Shown: in pieces, positions 45,071-58,166 of the stretch | How the letters are laid out: each line of letters starts with the position of its first letter | Numbering within the stretch: position 1 is the stretch's first letter | Assembly (NCBI GenBank): GCA_951812925.1 | Contig: OX638369.1 | Span: 18,009,329 to 18,073,328, forward strand | Length of the DNA stretch: 64,000 nucleotides | Direction of reading: 5' to 3' | Origin: Calliopum simillimum | Taxonomy: Eukaryota; Arthropoda; Insecta; Diptera; Lauxaniidae | Program-made: the position numbers and the translations under genes | The notes under the pieces: generated by a model | What the model saw: the letters and a program-made list of their open reading frames with translations, nothing else | The model's database searches: none | Told to the model about the DNA's origin: nothing

Positions 45071-46791
45071 AAAGAGTTCGGATTTGATTTTAGCATTGGC
45101 AAATGCATCGAAAATGACTAAATTAATTTTTCGATTTTCTAAAAATTTTTTTTCTTAAGAAATTTTAGTAAATTTTCTATGGGAGGTTTGCGTGTCCGTT
45201 GACGTATTAATTACTAAACTTAAATTTAAAAAATTCTTCGAAATGTTTAAGTGTCAAAGATATCCTTGCTCTTGATGTTTTTTTTTTTTGGCTTACAAAT
45301 ATTTACATATGTATGTAAATTTTTTTTAGCGAGGGTGACCGCTTCACTTAAAAAAAAATTAAAATTCCAAGTAATTCTTTGAATTGTAATTAAAGCCTGA
45401 GATTCCTACAGAAATATAGAAGTGTGAGAAATGTTGATAAGAGTTTTTTTTTTATTTCTGAAGTGTTTTTGTTGCAATGGAAACCATAATATTGCAAAAA
45501 AAAAATAAATATTATCATTGATTTTTTTCTATTAAATTACATGTGCTAATAGTCCAAGGAAACTCAAAACTTTTGAAAAGAAAATATTTCAATAGAATTT
45601 ACTAAAGAATTAAAAAAAACTTCAATTATGATATTACAAATCAATATTAATAACAAAAGTTAATGAAAGTTCATTCTTTAGCATAAAGAAACTTTTATAA
45701 TTATTTTTAATTAATAAGATAAAGTCGGTACTTATGTTATACTCATTTTACTTGAGAAAAAAGTAAAGACAACATAAATTATTTCAAAGAAAAAGTATAA
45801 CAATCCTTAGATGAATGCTTTGAAATTTTAACATAAAAAAAAAGAAAATCTCAAAATGTTGAAAAGTAAAGGGTCATTAATTAAAAGACTTTTTAAGTAA
45901 CTTGAAAATTATAAGACATTTTCCATAATATCAATTGCTTAATGAAGTGTTGCAATATTGTAACCCTTGTCACCATTTTGGTGCTTGAACTTAAAAACTG
46001 AAAACTTTTTGTTTTAATTACAAAGTGTTGATTCATTTTCTTCAAAAGTAAGCTTTAAAAATTAAGCAAAAAAAAAACACGTATAAATATTAAATCTATC
46101 ATAAGAAAAACGAAAACTTTAAGTTCTATCTTTGCATTTTTTGATTGCAAATTTTGATTACCTACTTTACGTCTAGAAACTGTCAAGCTTAATATCACTC
46201 AGTCTTGATTCAATTTCCAAAAAAAAAAAGCTAAATCCTCTTATGCGACTTGGCAAAAATTTAACACTTCACATATCAGCATAACTGACAGCAGTCAACA
46301 TTCTTAATGGCACCAGGTTATTGCCATTATTTCATTCTATCGCCAACACCGACATCACCACTAAATTGATAAGCACTGATTTGGGTTATCGAAAACGAGT
46401 TACTCCTTCCATCTACATAACTATTGAGTTTAAGTTTTATTTTGATGTTATTTTGTGGTTTTATTTTAGCAAAAAATATTTCATTTTGTTTTTAACTAGC
46501 GCTGGAGAAAACACACATAAAAAAAAACTTTAAAACAATTCATCTCATCAAGAAAACTTAATGGTATCGACCTGCTCTATTTTCATCTTCCTACACATAC
46601 AAAGTATGCAATATTTCAGTTTTGAAATGGGTTGCACAGTGGTTGCTACTTTGGTAATCTGTCTTCAAATAAAGTTTGATGGTCTGTTTGGAAAGTACTC
46701 GTGGAACTTATTTGACTACGTCCAGTGTACAGCCCTCATCTTCGGTACCTACCTACAAAATTTATCCAAAATCCTGAATGTATAACGCGAT
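45071..46791. other. no recognised gene
   Basis: AT-rich. Short frames at 46321-46785 show no domain. Confidence 0.45.
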
Positions 46792-47722
46792 GTGGAAAAA
46801 TGTGTCGCCAAAAAATTGTCGAAAAATGTGTTACAAAAAAAGTGTCGCCAAAACAGTGTCAAAAAATGTGTCGCCTAAGAATTGTCGTCAGTTTTTCGAA
46901 AAATGCGTCGTGCAAAAAGTGTCGAAAAATATGTCGCCAAAAAAGCATAGAAAAAAGTCGTGAAAAAAATATCGAAAAATGCGTCTGCAAAAAAGTGTCA
47001 AACAATGAGTCTCCAAAAACGTGTCGAATGAAGATGTCGAATAATGAATCTCCTAAAAAGTATCAAGCAATGTGTCGAAAGATTCGAAAAATAAGTCGCC
47101 AAAAAAGTGTCGAAAAATGTGTTGTCAAAAAAGTGTCAAACAATGAGTCTCCAAAAAAGTGTCGCAAATGTGTCGCTAAAACCGTGTCGCAAAATTGTGT
47201 TACCAAACCAGTGTCGAGAAATGTGTCGTCAAAAAAGTATCGAAAAATATGTAGTCAAAAAATTTGGCGATAATAAGTCTCAAAAAGTGTCGAACAATGT
47301 GTCGCGAGAAAGATTCGCCAAAAAAGTGTAGAAAAAATGCCGAAAAATGTATCGCAAAAAAAGTGTCGAAAAATGTGTTGCCAAAAAAGTGTCGAAAAAT
47401 ATGTGGCCAAAAAAGTGTTAAAAAATAAGTCGTGAAGAAAGTGTCATAAATTTTTCGCGAAAAAATGTCGGAAAATGTGTTGTCAAAAAAAGTATCGAAA
47501 AATGAGTCTCCCAAAAAGTGTCAAATAATGAGTCTCCAAAAATGTGTCGAATGATGACTGTCCAAAAAAGTGTCGATTCAAAAAATGTGCTGTCAAAAAA
47601 GTATCGAACAATATGTAGTGAGAAATATTCGAAAAATGTGTCGCCAAAAAAAGTGTCGAAAAATGTGTCACGCAAATAGTGTCGCAAACAAAAGTCTTGA
47701 AAAATACTCGAAAAATATTTCG
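46792..47722. repeat. 0.93-kb minisatellite based on AAAAATGTGTCG
   Basis: More than 60 diverged 12-14 bp units of the form AAAAARTGTGTCG, often alternating as TGTCGCCAAAAAAG and TGTCGAAAAATG (higher-order period about 25 bp). The units rarely create stops, so long Lys/Cys/Val-rich frames on the plus strand and Phe/Thr/Asp-rich frames on the minus strand are artefacts of the repeat. Confidence 0.9.
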
Positions 47723-48920
47723 CAATCTGTTCCGGTTGGAAGTAACTCTATACGCGATAATTTTGCTACTTTCGAAACTTAGCCACTGTACCTCACGGTA
47801 CTTGGAGTGCGGAACTTTTAGCGATTGATTAAAAATTCCAATCTATCATTCTTCGACTGTCGATAGTAAATTAAATTTTCTGATAATGTCAGCACGGAAT
47901 TGTACAAGCACCAACGAACGAATGAACGCACTGCGCGCGCTACACTGCTGCTGGGAAATGGATATGGACGAGAAAGCAGTAGGATGTTGTAGCACAAGTT
48001 AATAACTAGGATTATGGATTACTGGGGGTTTTTGGTGGTAAGAATAGTACATCGCTGTGTGTGTGTGAGAGCATTAGGTGAAAAAGATAAGCAGGATTAA
48101 ACAAACTGTCAGAGGTGTTGATTTGAAAAAGGGTAGGTATGTGAAATCGCTAAGTAGTGATGATAAAAAAAAAAGTAAAAGTATATTGATGTAGCTCCAA
48201 TAATAAACATACAAAAGTAGATTTAGAGAAAAAATCGTAAAACTTTATTCGAGAAAAAAATAACAAATAAAGTTTCAAAGTGTTTATCGAACAAAATACT
48301 GCAATAAATTTTAAGTTTTTGAATTATTGTCTCATTTTTATGTGGGAAAATATTATGGCAAAAAATCACTACCAAATATGTCGAAACTTTGCCAAAAACT
48401 TTCTTACCGAAATTTGTGTGCGTATAAAGAAATGTAACTCAATAGCATGTAATATATACATAAATAAGTAGCAAGTTATGCAGTGAAAGTGGTGAGAGTT
48501 TGGTAGTAACGATTCCATAAAGAATCAGGTCATTTGGATGATGCTTTTTGCGAAAACAAACTAAATTGCATATCGTATGAATAAACAAAACAGCACATTT
48601 TCGTTAATGAAATTTTCGCTTTTGGCAACTCCAACTCTTCTGAGATATGCATGGGAATAAATATGTAGTGCAATTTCAAAGCGCCACAAAATTTCAATTT
48701 ATTTTCAATTGAATTTGTAGAAAATTTTACAACAAATGAACCCATATGGGTTAAGATTTTTTGCGTGCATCTGAAGAGTGTGGTGCGTGAATGTGGTTAG
48801 AAAATATGAAATTATTCAAAAAAATAGTTTTTACTAATATACTTATGTTATTTTTCTTTAGTAAATATTTGACCTAAGCTTCAAATCCCAACATCATTAC
48901 GTTTTCAAAAAAAAAAGCTT
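47723..48920. other. no recognised gene
   Basis: A slightly GC-richer patch around 47895-47965 (GCACTGCGCGCGCTACACTGC) stands out. No frame or promoter can be supported. Confidence 0.4.
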
Positions 48921-49510
48921 GCAGCTTATTACACCCGAAGTAACAAAGTGAACTTATATATGAAATGTAGGCGTGGCACTTATCTGATTACGTCCACTTT
49001 TTGTCTAGCGTATGCTTTTAATGTTCGGCATCAGAGCTTACATTTACTGTTTTTAGTGTTTTAGTGAAATTTGTTTGGATTATATTAAATAACGCTTTCA
49101 GTATAGCATTTTAAACCTTTTGCTTGTTTGGGAGGTGCCACGCCCTCTAGTCTGAATTCGCCTAGTTTTTGCTCAGAGCTTGTATTTATTATCCCTAGTA
49201 ATTATGTGTATTTTGCATGCGTTATCGCACATAATGCTCTTAATATTGCGTTTTGAACATATTCTTTGTATGGGCGGTAGGCGTGTTCTTTGATAAATTG
49301 CGATCATTTTTAATTCATCGAGCAAACTTTGACGACGGAGGCAGAGTACCAAATGTCATTGAATTATCTTGCTCAGTTTTCCCAAAAAGTGTATTTTCAC
49401 GCACAGCCAGTAATATACTTTTCCATACCAGCCACACCTCCTTCTCCGCGTTACAAACAGAAGGACAAAATGAATATACCCTGGGTGTACGGGATAAAAC
49501 TGAAAATTTT
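48921..49510 (+). mobile_element. DINE-1/mini-me-like non-autonomous element, copy 1
   Basis: Diverged units contain GGAGGTGCCACGCCCTCT and 'cagagcttgtatttat'. They are followed by 'tatgggcggtaggcgtg', 'tttgacgacggaggcagagtac' and an end 'gaatataccctgggtgtacgg'. It matches 56320-57056 in the same order and orientation. The typical GACAGACGG core is missing here. No coding capacity. Confidence 0.6.
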
Positions 49511-49780
49511 TGTCAAAAATTTATCGTATCTCTATAAAATTATTGCTAGGAGGTTTTGGAAGTCACTGCTTCCGAATTTGGGATCAACTTTTTTGAAAAC
49601 AATATGGCGGTTCCAAAATGTCGGACAGCTTCTCAAAAAATGATTGCAGCACAACAAAATTGTCACTTGGGTGTTCTAGAAGTCTCTTATGCCGAATTCG
49701 AGACAAACTTTTTTGAAAACAAATTGGTGAATCCAAAATGGCAGATAATTTCTCAAAAATTGGTTACATCATGAAAAAAT

Positions 49781-50026
49781 TGTAAAAATTTTAGTATAAT
49801 TTTAAAACCAAAAAGTATTTATATATGTAGAACAATGCCAAAAAAAAGTATTTATTTTAAACTATTTTAGAATAAATTTCATACTTTTCTGGAATAAATT
49901 TCAAACTTATGTGGAAAAAAGTCAGAGTTTAATAACAAAAAAGTTGGAGTTTAATAACAAAAAAGTTTAAAGTCAATACTACAAGAAATCAAAAGTAAGA
50001 AAAGTAAACTATAATTTTTTGTTGAG
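49781..50026 (+). mobile_element. TA-type MITE, copy 2 (degraded ends)
   Basis: Matches 11390-11601 over most of its length ('gtaaaaattttagt', 'aataaatttcatacttttctgg', 'tcaaaagtaagaaaagtaaact') but carries a small internal duplication ('gttggagtttaataacaaaaaa'). Both termini have decayed. Confidence 0.6.
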
Positions 50027-52800
50027 GAGGGATTTCAAGCTCGCTGATTAAATACCTACTATACAATTTTTCGACAACAAAATAGTGGACATTTGCGGAC
50101 TTAATGAAAGGTAAGTCTGTTTCTGATCAGATCATGCCCATTTTTAACTTAGAGTTAGATGCTTACGATTAAATCTCAGATATCAAATATTATTGTTGTA
50201 TTTTATGTATTTCCAAAATTATGACGATCACGCTTATTTTTAACGAGTAGCTAGATTCTATTAATTTAATCTCAGATATTAAATATTATTGTTGTACATC
50301 AAATCAAAGTTATGTCGATTTTAAATTTTGGACTATGTGGGAGGTGAGCGTTACATTGACCCCATCATCGTTTCTATACCACAATTTTTTTATTTTTTTT
50401 TTATTATACATTAATATCGTTTCTCATTGTTAATAATTTTTTGGTCTTATTTTTTATGCTTATTCATAAGATAAACAATCTTGTAGCATTTTGTAATGAA
50501 TTTTTAAATAAATGAAAATGAAATGAAATGAAATGTTTCTATACCTTATGTTAAACACTTAAAGGATTGAGATGGCAAAATTTCTTAAATTTGAGATTGT
50601 TTTGATGATCTGGCTTTCCATTTTATTTAAAAAAAAAAAACTAATATTTAAGTATGCAAATCTTCAGCACTTACTTTAAGTTTCAGGAGGCACCCCATTT
50701 AGTTTTTAAGATATATTTATCTAAACAAGTAAAATTATTAAAAAAATATTTGGAAGAACTTTACATTTTCTGAATTCGTCAAGTTTAAGATGCAAAAATA
50801 CAGAAATGGTATTATTTTTTGGTACTTTTTTACTTGAAGTATGTTAACTAGACATTTTACTTTGAGTTTGTGCAATAATAATATTATTTGGACACATAAA
50901 TTTTCAGGCTTATGACCGGCTAGCGCTCTTTCACAGATAAATGTGCCCAGTGGCGCACAGTGGTGTGAAAAGCTTATATTTTGGACAAACAATAATTCCT
51001 AGGGCTCCAGTTTATGAATTTAAACAATTTTTTTTTAAACTCTTTTTTTTCGATACGGTTTCAATTTCCACGAGCGGAATTCCAAAATTCGAAAATCTAA
51101 GATGGCTTATACAATATGGCGGACTTTAGTTTTAGACAAAAGCCCTAATTTTATTCAAAAATTATAAGAAATTATAAAACAATGTCACTTATATGTTGGT
51201 TATAATTTTTAATCATTTTTTGATGCGATTTTGCTGTGGAAAGAATAATTTTGCAGCTCAAAAATTTTGAGGTGTTTCGAAAATTTTTCATTTTTTGCAG
51301 TGTAAAAATTAAAATAATTTTAACTTAGAGTTCGCAGCTTTTTTTGTGATTTTTCCCCGCTTTTTTGACGTCAAGCTTCACTTTTATTCCTAATTTTTTA
51401 AAGGAAAAACTACAGCTACAAAATTTTTGTTTTCACAGAAAATTCACAAAAAAAGCTGCAAATTCAACATAATTAAAGTGAAGCCTTTATATAAAGGAAT
51501 AATGTCCATAGTTTCAGTAAGGATATAATTTGTAAGTAATAACTATTCTGTTAAATATAGATTTATTTAACATTCCTAAAAGCTCTTTCATGCCATAATT
51601 AAAATCATTAAACATTTTCAAACATGTCCTTACATTTTCACACCTTCACAGACAAACTACGTTAATTAAAAGTTACATACAAAGTTACATGCATATTTAA
51701 CTATAAACACCATATTGTTACATATAAACCACAAATATATTCCACATTCATTTGCTGTATCGGAATTGCAAAACTTTAATTGCAATGTTTCACAAATATT
51801 GCTTGTATTTCCATTTTTGTTTTTTTTTTTTTTTTTTTTTTTTGTTTTTCAAAGTAAACATTTACGAGAAATTTCACCACAAACTTATCGAAATTAATTG
51901 ATTCCGGTTTTATTATTAATACACATTTATATTTTCTGCTTTGCTTTCATATATCCTTCAATGTTTTTTCAATTTATATTTCATATTTGTTCGCCGCAGG
52001 AGTTTCAAGATTTTTGCTTTTTATTTTTCAGTTGTTGATTCGGACTTTATTTCAATTATTTCAATAGCAATACTGACTGACTGATTGAGTCTTTGGCACA
52101 TGACAGACCTATGCATGTAGAGTAAAAACTTAAGAATTTGGCCCACGTGTAAAAATTACTGGCACCTATGTAAAATTTAAAAACAAAATTATTTTTGTAT
52201 CTGTAATTATTGACAATTACACCATACAACAAGGACGTTCGCACATCATTATATCTTAAGCACATTCTTGCGTGTTTAAGACAAAGCAACATATAACGTA
52301 TTTGTTGTTGCTTGTGCGCTCGAAATTTTATTCTTTATGCACTCGAAACCTTATAAATTTTCGCATGTAATACCATTACTTGTGTGTGCCTTTTTCATTT
52401 CCAATAATTTGATGTTGTATTGGCCCGCGTAATCAGTACAGTAGGTGGCCCGCGTGCGCATGTTTGGTTTGTTGCTATGGATAATTTTTGCATTTTTCAA
52501 TTTCCCCCTGCAATATATGTTTGCAGTCGTCACACATACATTGATTCAATGCCGTTTGCGGGTAACCATGATTTACAAAAAAAATAAATGGAGCAATTAA
52601 TAAATTGAGTAGAATCATTTCAGTTCAGTCATTGAGACAAGCAATATAGAGGAAACCATTAAAGGAATTTCTTTGGAATGTCAGCATATGTATGTCCGCA
52701 GTGTGCAGCATATTGATGTAATGTTTTGTTGTTTAGAATTTAATGAATTTCAGAGGAAATTTTAAATTAAAAAAGGTTCTAAAGAATGCTGATCTAGGTG
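50027..52800. other. no recognised gene
   Basis: AT-rich. Nothing recognisable in either strand. A T-run of about 23 bases lies at 51820. Confidence 0.45.
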
Positions 52801-52804
52801 CTGT

Positions 52805-53396
52805 GATGTTTAAAAATCGCATGAATAAAAATAATATACGCCAAAAAATATCATGAGATAAAATAAGCAATATTTGCAATGCTGGCCTAGGTGCTCTGAT
52901 ATTTAAAAAACGCATTAAATAAAAATGTTATGCGATAAAAAATGTCATGTGATAAAAATTGTCATGCGATAAAAAATGTTATACGACAAAAAATTACATG
53001 AGATAAACAAGCAATATTTGCAACGTAACATCCGCTCTCATAAGCAATATAGAAAAAAATTGAAGCTTGAATTTTCTTTTATTTTTAAGTCTTAATAAAT
53101 AGATCTATAAAATTCTTGGAAACCTTAAAAATTTCCGATGTTCAATCAATATTCACGTTTAATGCTGTAATACATAAAAAATCGCTTGAGATAAAAAATG
53201 TTATGGAAGAAAAATTTCATGAGAGAAAACCAAATGCCATAAAAAATAAATATAAATAAATTTTTGTTAACATCCGCTGTCAAGAAAAATATAGAAAAAA
53301 TTATGTTTTAATTTTGTAAATAAATCTAAGAAGCTATAAAATTCTTAGAAACCTTTAAAATTTCCCGATATTCAATCAATATTCACGATCAAATTT
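52805..53396. repeat. ATGCGATAAAAAATGTC-type short repeats within two ~230-bp units
   Basis: Short units such as GTCATGCGATAAAAAATG cluster at 52920-52990, with weaker copies at 52815 and 53180. Two longer blocks repeat directly: 'aacatccgct...ataaaattctt-gaaacct...ttcaatcaatattcacg' at about 53028-53160 and 53270-53388. The short units are the inverse of those at 39895-40810. Confidence 0.55.
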
Positions 53397-53973
53397 AAGC
53401 AAACCAAACAAAAAAGGGCATCAAATTTTGTCATTGTCAAAACAAACAAAATTGTAAATCTTATTGTTAGCATGGTCTATTTATTTGTGTCTCCATGTTT
53501 GTACATTTACGAGTATTACGGTAGCTGTATGTGAAATGTTTATACATTCATACATATATTTTAATGCCAAAAATAACGCTGTCAATACAAAAATAAACAT
53601 TTTGATTTGGCGTTGTGGGCGATATGCGCCGTTGCACTATGGGCTATAGACGTTGAAATATTTGATACAATAATGTAGCAAAATTCCAAAAATAAGTAAA
53701 AATGGTTGACATTTCCGCGAATATCTAAGTATTAACGCACAAGACAAAAACTTGTCCATCTTTTTTTACTTTGTTAGAAATGGAGTAGGACTTTAAACTA
53801 TACACCATTAGAAAGGTATTTGTGAGTAAATGTGCACAAAATTAAAATTATTTTAATATTTTTGCATTAAGCCAAGTAAAATTATATGCAAATTTTTCAA
53901 TATTAACAACGACAAAATACGCGGTCACAAAGAACTGAAAAGAGGAAACAGTACAAAGAGAAAGACATTGTAT

Positions 53974-54080
53974 CAGGGATGATATTTTGTACCAAATACC
54001 AAATACAAAGTACAAAAACTGTCCAAAATGTACCAAAATTATTTAATACATTTGTGATAAAATTTTGACCATTAGGCGAT
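53974..54080 (-). mobile_element. hAT-type MITE end, copy 2
   Basis: Begins CAGGGATGATATTTTGTACC and matches the reverse complement of 30157-30282 and 63851-63959, ending at the GGTCAAAATTT block. Confidence 0.5.
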
Positions 54081-54149
54081 TTCAGCCTCCATAAATTCAA
54101 TTAAAAATTTCTTTTGACTTTTTCTAATGCTAATGCTAATGCTCCCGAA

Positions 54150-54260
54150 CATTTTGTGTGCCTCCCTACAGTTTTTGAGAAATGTATGAAATTTCTGAAA
54201 AATATCATGTGTGGACCCCCCCGGTCCCCACCCTAGGATATACTTCTGGTTACGGCCCTG
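54150..54260 (-). mobile_element. hAT-like terminal fragment
   Basis: On the minus strand the sequence starts CAGGGCCGTAACCAGAAG at 54260, a terminus typical of hAT non-autonomous elements. It continues through a G/C-rich segment. The opposite end was not found, so the extent is approximate. Confidence 0.45.
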
Positions 54261-55340
54261 AGAACTATCATATAAAATTAATATTTTCATATAATCAAAT
54301 CTCAACGCTCCCACAGTGCCCAGATGGGGCATAAAGTTAAATGACCCATTATACAATATTTTTTTGTACTCTCTAGAATTTACCTTTACTCTATTGACAA
54401 AGCACCCACTTTTTGTGCACGATTCTGCACAATTCAGACCTCATCCAGCCTAAAACTTTCCCTCAATTTGGCATGTACGATTCTAACGATTTTTAATAAT
54501 CCCACATAGTACCCAAAACATCATCCACTGTATGTACCTACTCTATTGGCCCAATATTTCAACTGTCAGACGCTGAAAATGCTGACGACAGAAAGACAAA
54601 CAAAACGTCAAAACGAGAGGCGAACTGAATGACAAGGCAATGTGCTAATATATTGATAGACCCACTGACATACAAATAAACATTCAATCTGTCTGTCTAT
54701 CTTACTCTCGCAAAAAAGTTTGTGTTTATTTTTTCGTTTTTTAAAGGACAACAAAATGTCACCAACGAAGTGATTGTTGTTACTGCTCACTATATTCATT
54801 GCTGTTGTTATTATTGTTATTGTTGGTTTTATTTTGTTATCGTTGCTACCAATTTTTGACAATTTTTTCTTTTTTTTTTTTTTCTTTGTGTGTTTTGAAG
54901 CACAGACAAACGACGATGAGTTTTACAATCTAAATAGTTTACTGTCAAGTTGAATCAATGTTTAATCAAATAAAAACAGCAGCAGCAACAAATAGCACAA
55001 ACAACAAAAAAATTGTGAAATATCACATTTCATAAAAGGGAAACCAAAACGAAATGTTATCGATTGAAACTGTCGTAGCACTGTTAAGGATTATTTGAAA
55101 ACTTAAAGCAGATGGGCATGAAAGAAAAATAATTTAATTTATTATTTTTTCAAAATTTTTGAGTGAAGATTTCTGAAAAAACAATTACCTTTTGACTAAA
55201 TTTTTGAAATTATTTTTTTTGGATCGAAAATTGACTTTCAATATTGACATATCTTTCGCCTTATAGACCTCTTCAGACCGCTTTCGTTTCTTATTGTAAT
55301 ATTATGCATGAAGCCATAGCACTGTGCAATGTAAACCTTG
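54261..55340. other. no recognised gene; TTG microsatellite
   Basis: A TTG/TTA-rich tract lies at 54800-54845, and A/CAA-rich stretches near 54975. Nothing else is recognised. Confidence 0.45.
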
Positions 55341-55432
55341 ATGGCGCATAACGTTAGTGCCTTCCGCTTTGCAGTTAGACTTTATATACTAAAATATGCA
55401 ACTAAGGTTCAAATCCGTATTCAGTAATAATT
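55341..55432 (+). other. tRNA-like module, diverged copy
   Basis: An A-box-like TGGCGCATAACG near 55342 and a B box GGTTCAAATCC at 55406-55416, about 60 bp apart. No acceptor-stem pairing is evident. Treated as a tRNA-derived repeat. Confidence 0.4.
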
Positions 55433-55621
55433 TCGATTTTTCCGATTTATTCAAACATTAATAAAAAAATGAAGTGATCTGATAATGTCAACGTGGATGT
55501 AGACAAAACAATTCCCTTCTCAAATTGTCATAATTCAACGTTAAAGAAATGTTTTGAAAGATTTGTGAGTACAACATGAATGTCAAATTTTGAAAAAAAA
55601 AAAAAAACAAATTATAAATAA

Positions 55622-56232
55622 CTAGCTGGCCTGGTTGCGACTTCGTTTGCCCATTCTCGATGCCTTTCCCATCCATCTCCGTCGTCCGTCTCTTCCAATA
55701 TCAAGGTTTTTAAAGAGCCATGTATCAACTTTTGTAATCATAGCTCCCATAGGTACAGAGATATAGCATTTTATATATTTTTTGTATGAAGGGTGCAACT
55801 CCCCCTTCTCACTCCCCGCACAAGTTTTTCAAAGTAAATGGTAGATAGAATATTCATGTATGTACCAAGTTTTTTAACGATATCTGCGATAAGTGAAGTA
55901 ATATAGCATTTTGTGTATTTTTGAAAAGTGGGTGCAATTTTCCTACACCCAATATCCCTCAAGTTTTGAATGGTGAATGGTAGATATGTACATTATGCAT
56001 AAGTTAATCAACTTTCATAACTATAGCTTGTATAACTGTAGAGATACAGCATTTTTTGTAATGTTTTTCGTATGGGGGATGCAACCCCCGTTCCCCTTAG
56101 TGGCATCCCACCCCCTTAAGAACCTTCTACAGTCCATAACAAACAAATTAAAAAAAAATTATGTAAATCAACCTTGTAGTTTCCGCGTTCATAAGCTACA
56201 TACGGACACCATTTTATTTTTATATATATAGA
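55622..56232 (-). mobile_element. non-autonomous Helitron, family B
   Basis: On the minus strand it begins TCTATATATATAAAAAT at 56232, preceded by A, and ends CCAGCTAG at 55622, followed by T. This is again TC...CTAG between A and T. The body has about three diverged units of roughly 150 bp ('gagatatagcattttat', 'tatgaagggtgcaactccc', 'gtttttc-aagt-aatggtagat'). The 3' part contains GGGCAAACGAAGTCG. No Rep/helicase gene. Confidence 0.75.
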
Positions 56233-56319
56233 TGCTAAAAAAAGTATTAAAAAAAACTAGTATGGGTGTAACTTTTGGCCTGGCCAAAAAATAAATACCC
56301 TACACTGCAGTATTTTGAA

Positions 56320-57056
56320 AATTTTGCTTATGTGGGAGGTGCCACGCCCTCTTGTTCGAGCATACCCAGTTTTTGTTCAGAGCTTGCATTTATACATAGT
56401 TTTTAGTGTCAGAGTGAAATTTAGTTGGATTATCTAAAAAAACTCTTTCAGTATAGCATTTTGAAACTTTTGCTTATATGGAAGGTGCCACGCCCCTTGT
56501 CCAATTTCACCCAATTTTCGCTGAGAGCTTTCATTTATAATTCTTAGTGTCTGAGTCAAATTTGGTTCGAATATCTCAAAAAACTCTTTCAGTATAGCGT
56601 TTTGAAGATTTTGCTTATATGGGAAGTGCCACGCCTTCTTGTCCGAATTCGCTCAGTTTTTTCTCAGAGCTTGCGCTTACAATTCGTAGTACTTATGTGT
56701 ATTGTGGTTGCATTGTCGTGAAAAATACTCCTAAAATTGCATTTTGAATATATTTTTTGTATGGGCGGTAGGCGTGACCGTTGACCGATTTTACTCATTT
56801 TCAATCCCCCGAGCTAGCTTTGACGACGAAGGCAGTGTACTAAATTTCATTGAATTTTCTTGCTCAATTTTCCCAAAAAGTGTATTTCAACACACAGCCA
56901 GCCAGCCTGCCAGCCAGACAGACGGACATGGCTATATCGACTCAGGAGGTGACGCTGATCAAGAATATATATACTTTTCTATACCTGCCACGCTTCCTTC
57001 TCTGCGTTACAAACGGAAAGACAAAGTGAATATACCATGGGCGTAGGGTATAAAAA
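56320..57056 (+). mobile_element. DINE-1/mini-me element, copy 2 with core
   Basis: Three diverged units with GAGGTGCCACGCCCTC and 'ctttcagtatagcattttg' are followed by the conserved core near 56900-56975. That core is a CAGCCAGCCAGCC...CAGACAGACGGACATGG tract (GTCY on the other strand), then 'atcgactca', 'gctgatcaagaatatatata'. This combination is the known hallmark of mini-me/DINE-1 elements of flies. The end reads 'gaatataccatgggcgtagg'. Confidence 0.75.
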
Positions 57057-58166
57057 TCTGTGGAATTAAATTCTCTATTTTTTTAGATAAAAAAAAAAAA
57101 TATATATTTTCAAATATAGGTCGGTAAAAAAACTTTTTTTTTTTAAACCACACAAAACTTAATTCTTTTTTTAAATCGCAAGGTTTATGTTTTCATGTGA
57201 ATAAACAATTTGGCAGCGAATGTTTTTTTTAAGTAAAATATTATACAATAAAATAAATTTTTTTTTTATTTAATTTTTTCACTTTCTGTTTTCACTTTTA
57301 GTTTATTTATTATGTAAACAACATTTAATTTTAATTATCCTGTTTACCTGCATATCATTGTCGCTTTTAATTTGCTGCAGCGCTCATTTGGCACAAATAT
57401 TTTAAATACCTTATTTAATTTAAGTATTTAATTAACATTTTCCATACAACATGTAGTATTCAGTCAACATGTTAAATTATTGAAGAATACAAATATTAAA
57501 TGATAGCTGACAAAAATTATGCAACATTTAATATTTTAAATAAATAATTGATAATGAGTGTAATTTGAAATTGGAATACATTTAAAATGATTTCATTGAA
57601 ACAGATTGCTTTTTACATAAAAAACATTTGAATTGTGGTGTAAAAGTATAAAAACCTAATAAAAATTAATCTTCAAATGCAAGAAATTTAACCAAAACAA
57701 TTACCGCAAACGACAATAACATTCTAGTTATACAGCTTTCGCCAGAACCATCGAGAAAGTCCTTAGACATAAAAGCAGTCTGGAGATTTATTTTATCAGC
57801 AAAAGGTGCAGTGACGGTGGGGTGTCACACGATTCTTAAAACAAGCCAAAGGCTGGCATCAAAAAATCATTGCCAGAAATCTATGCCATTCATTGCAAGG
57901 CTATTTCCGTATTGAGTAAAAATTGAACACTTGAAAACGAACATTTTTAAAAATCTATTAATTATCCCTAAAGTGATCGTAATTTAACATCTCAAAAATG
58001 CTTGAAATGAGCCATTCATTTTCAAAAAATGGCTATTATTGTAAGGTATTTTTTTATTATGGAATTCATACTGCGCAAGTATCAATATCATTTTTTGATT
58101 CCGAAATATTTATTCAAAAATTATGTAAAATTGGTTTATATAGCACAATATGAATTTTGTATAAAA
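57057..58166. other. no recognised gene
   Basis: AT-rich. Nothing recognised. Confidence 0.45.

Noticed and set aside
45230..45290. right end of a TA-flanked element pairing with TAGGGTACACTGGGG at 40937
   Set aside because: Only a weak match around 'gtgtcaaagatatccttg'. Not enough to call an inverted end.
46725..47273. 182-residue Cys/Lys-rich open frame
   Set aside because: It runs through the AAAAATGTGTCG minisatellite and is open only because the unit rarely makes stops. Frames on both strands behave the same way.
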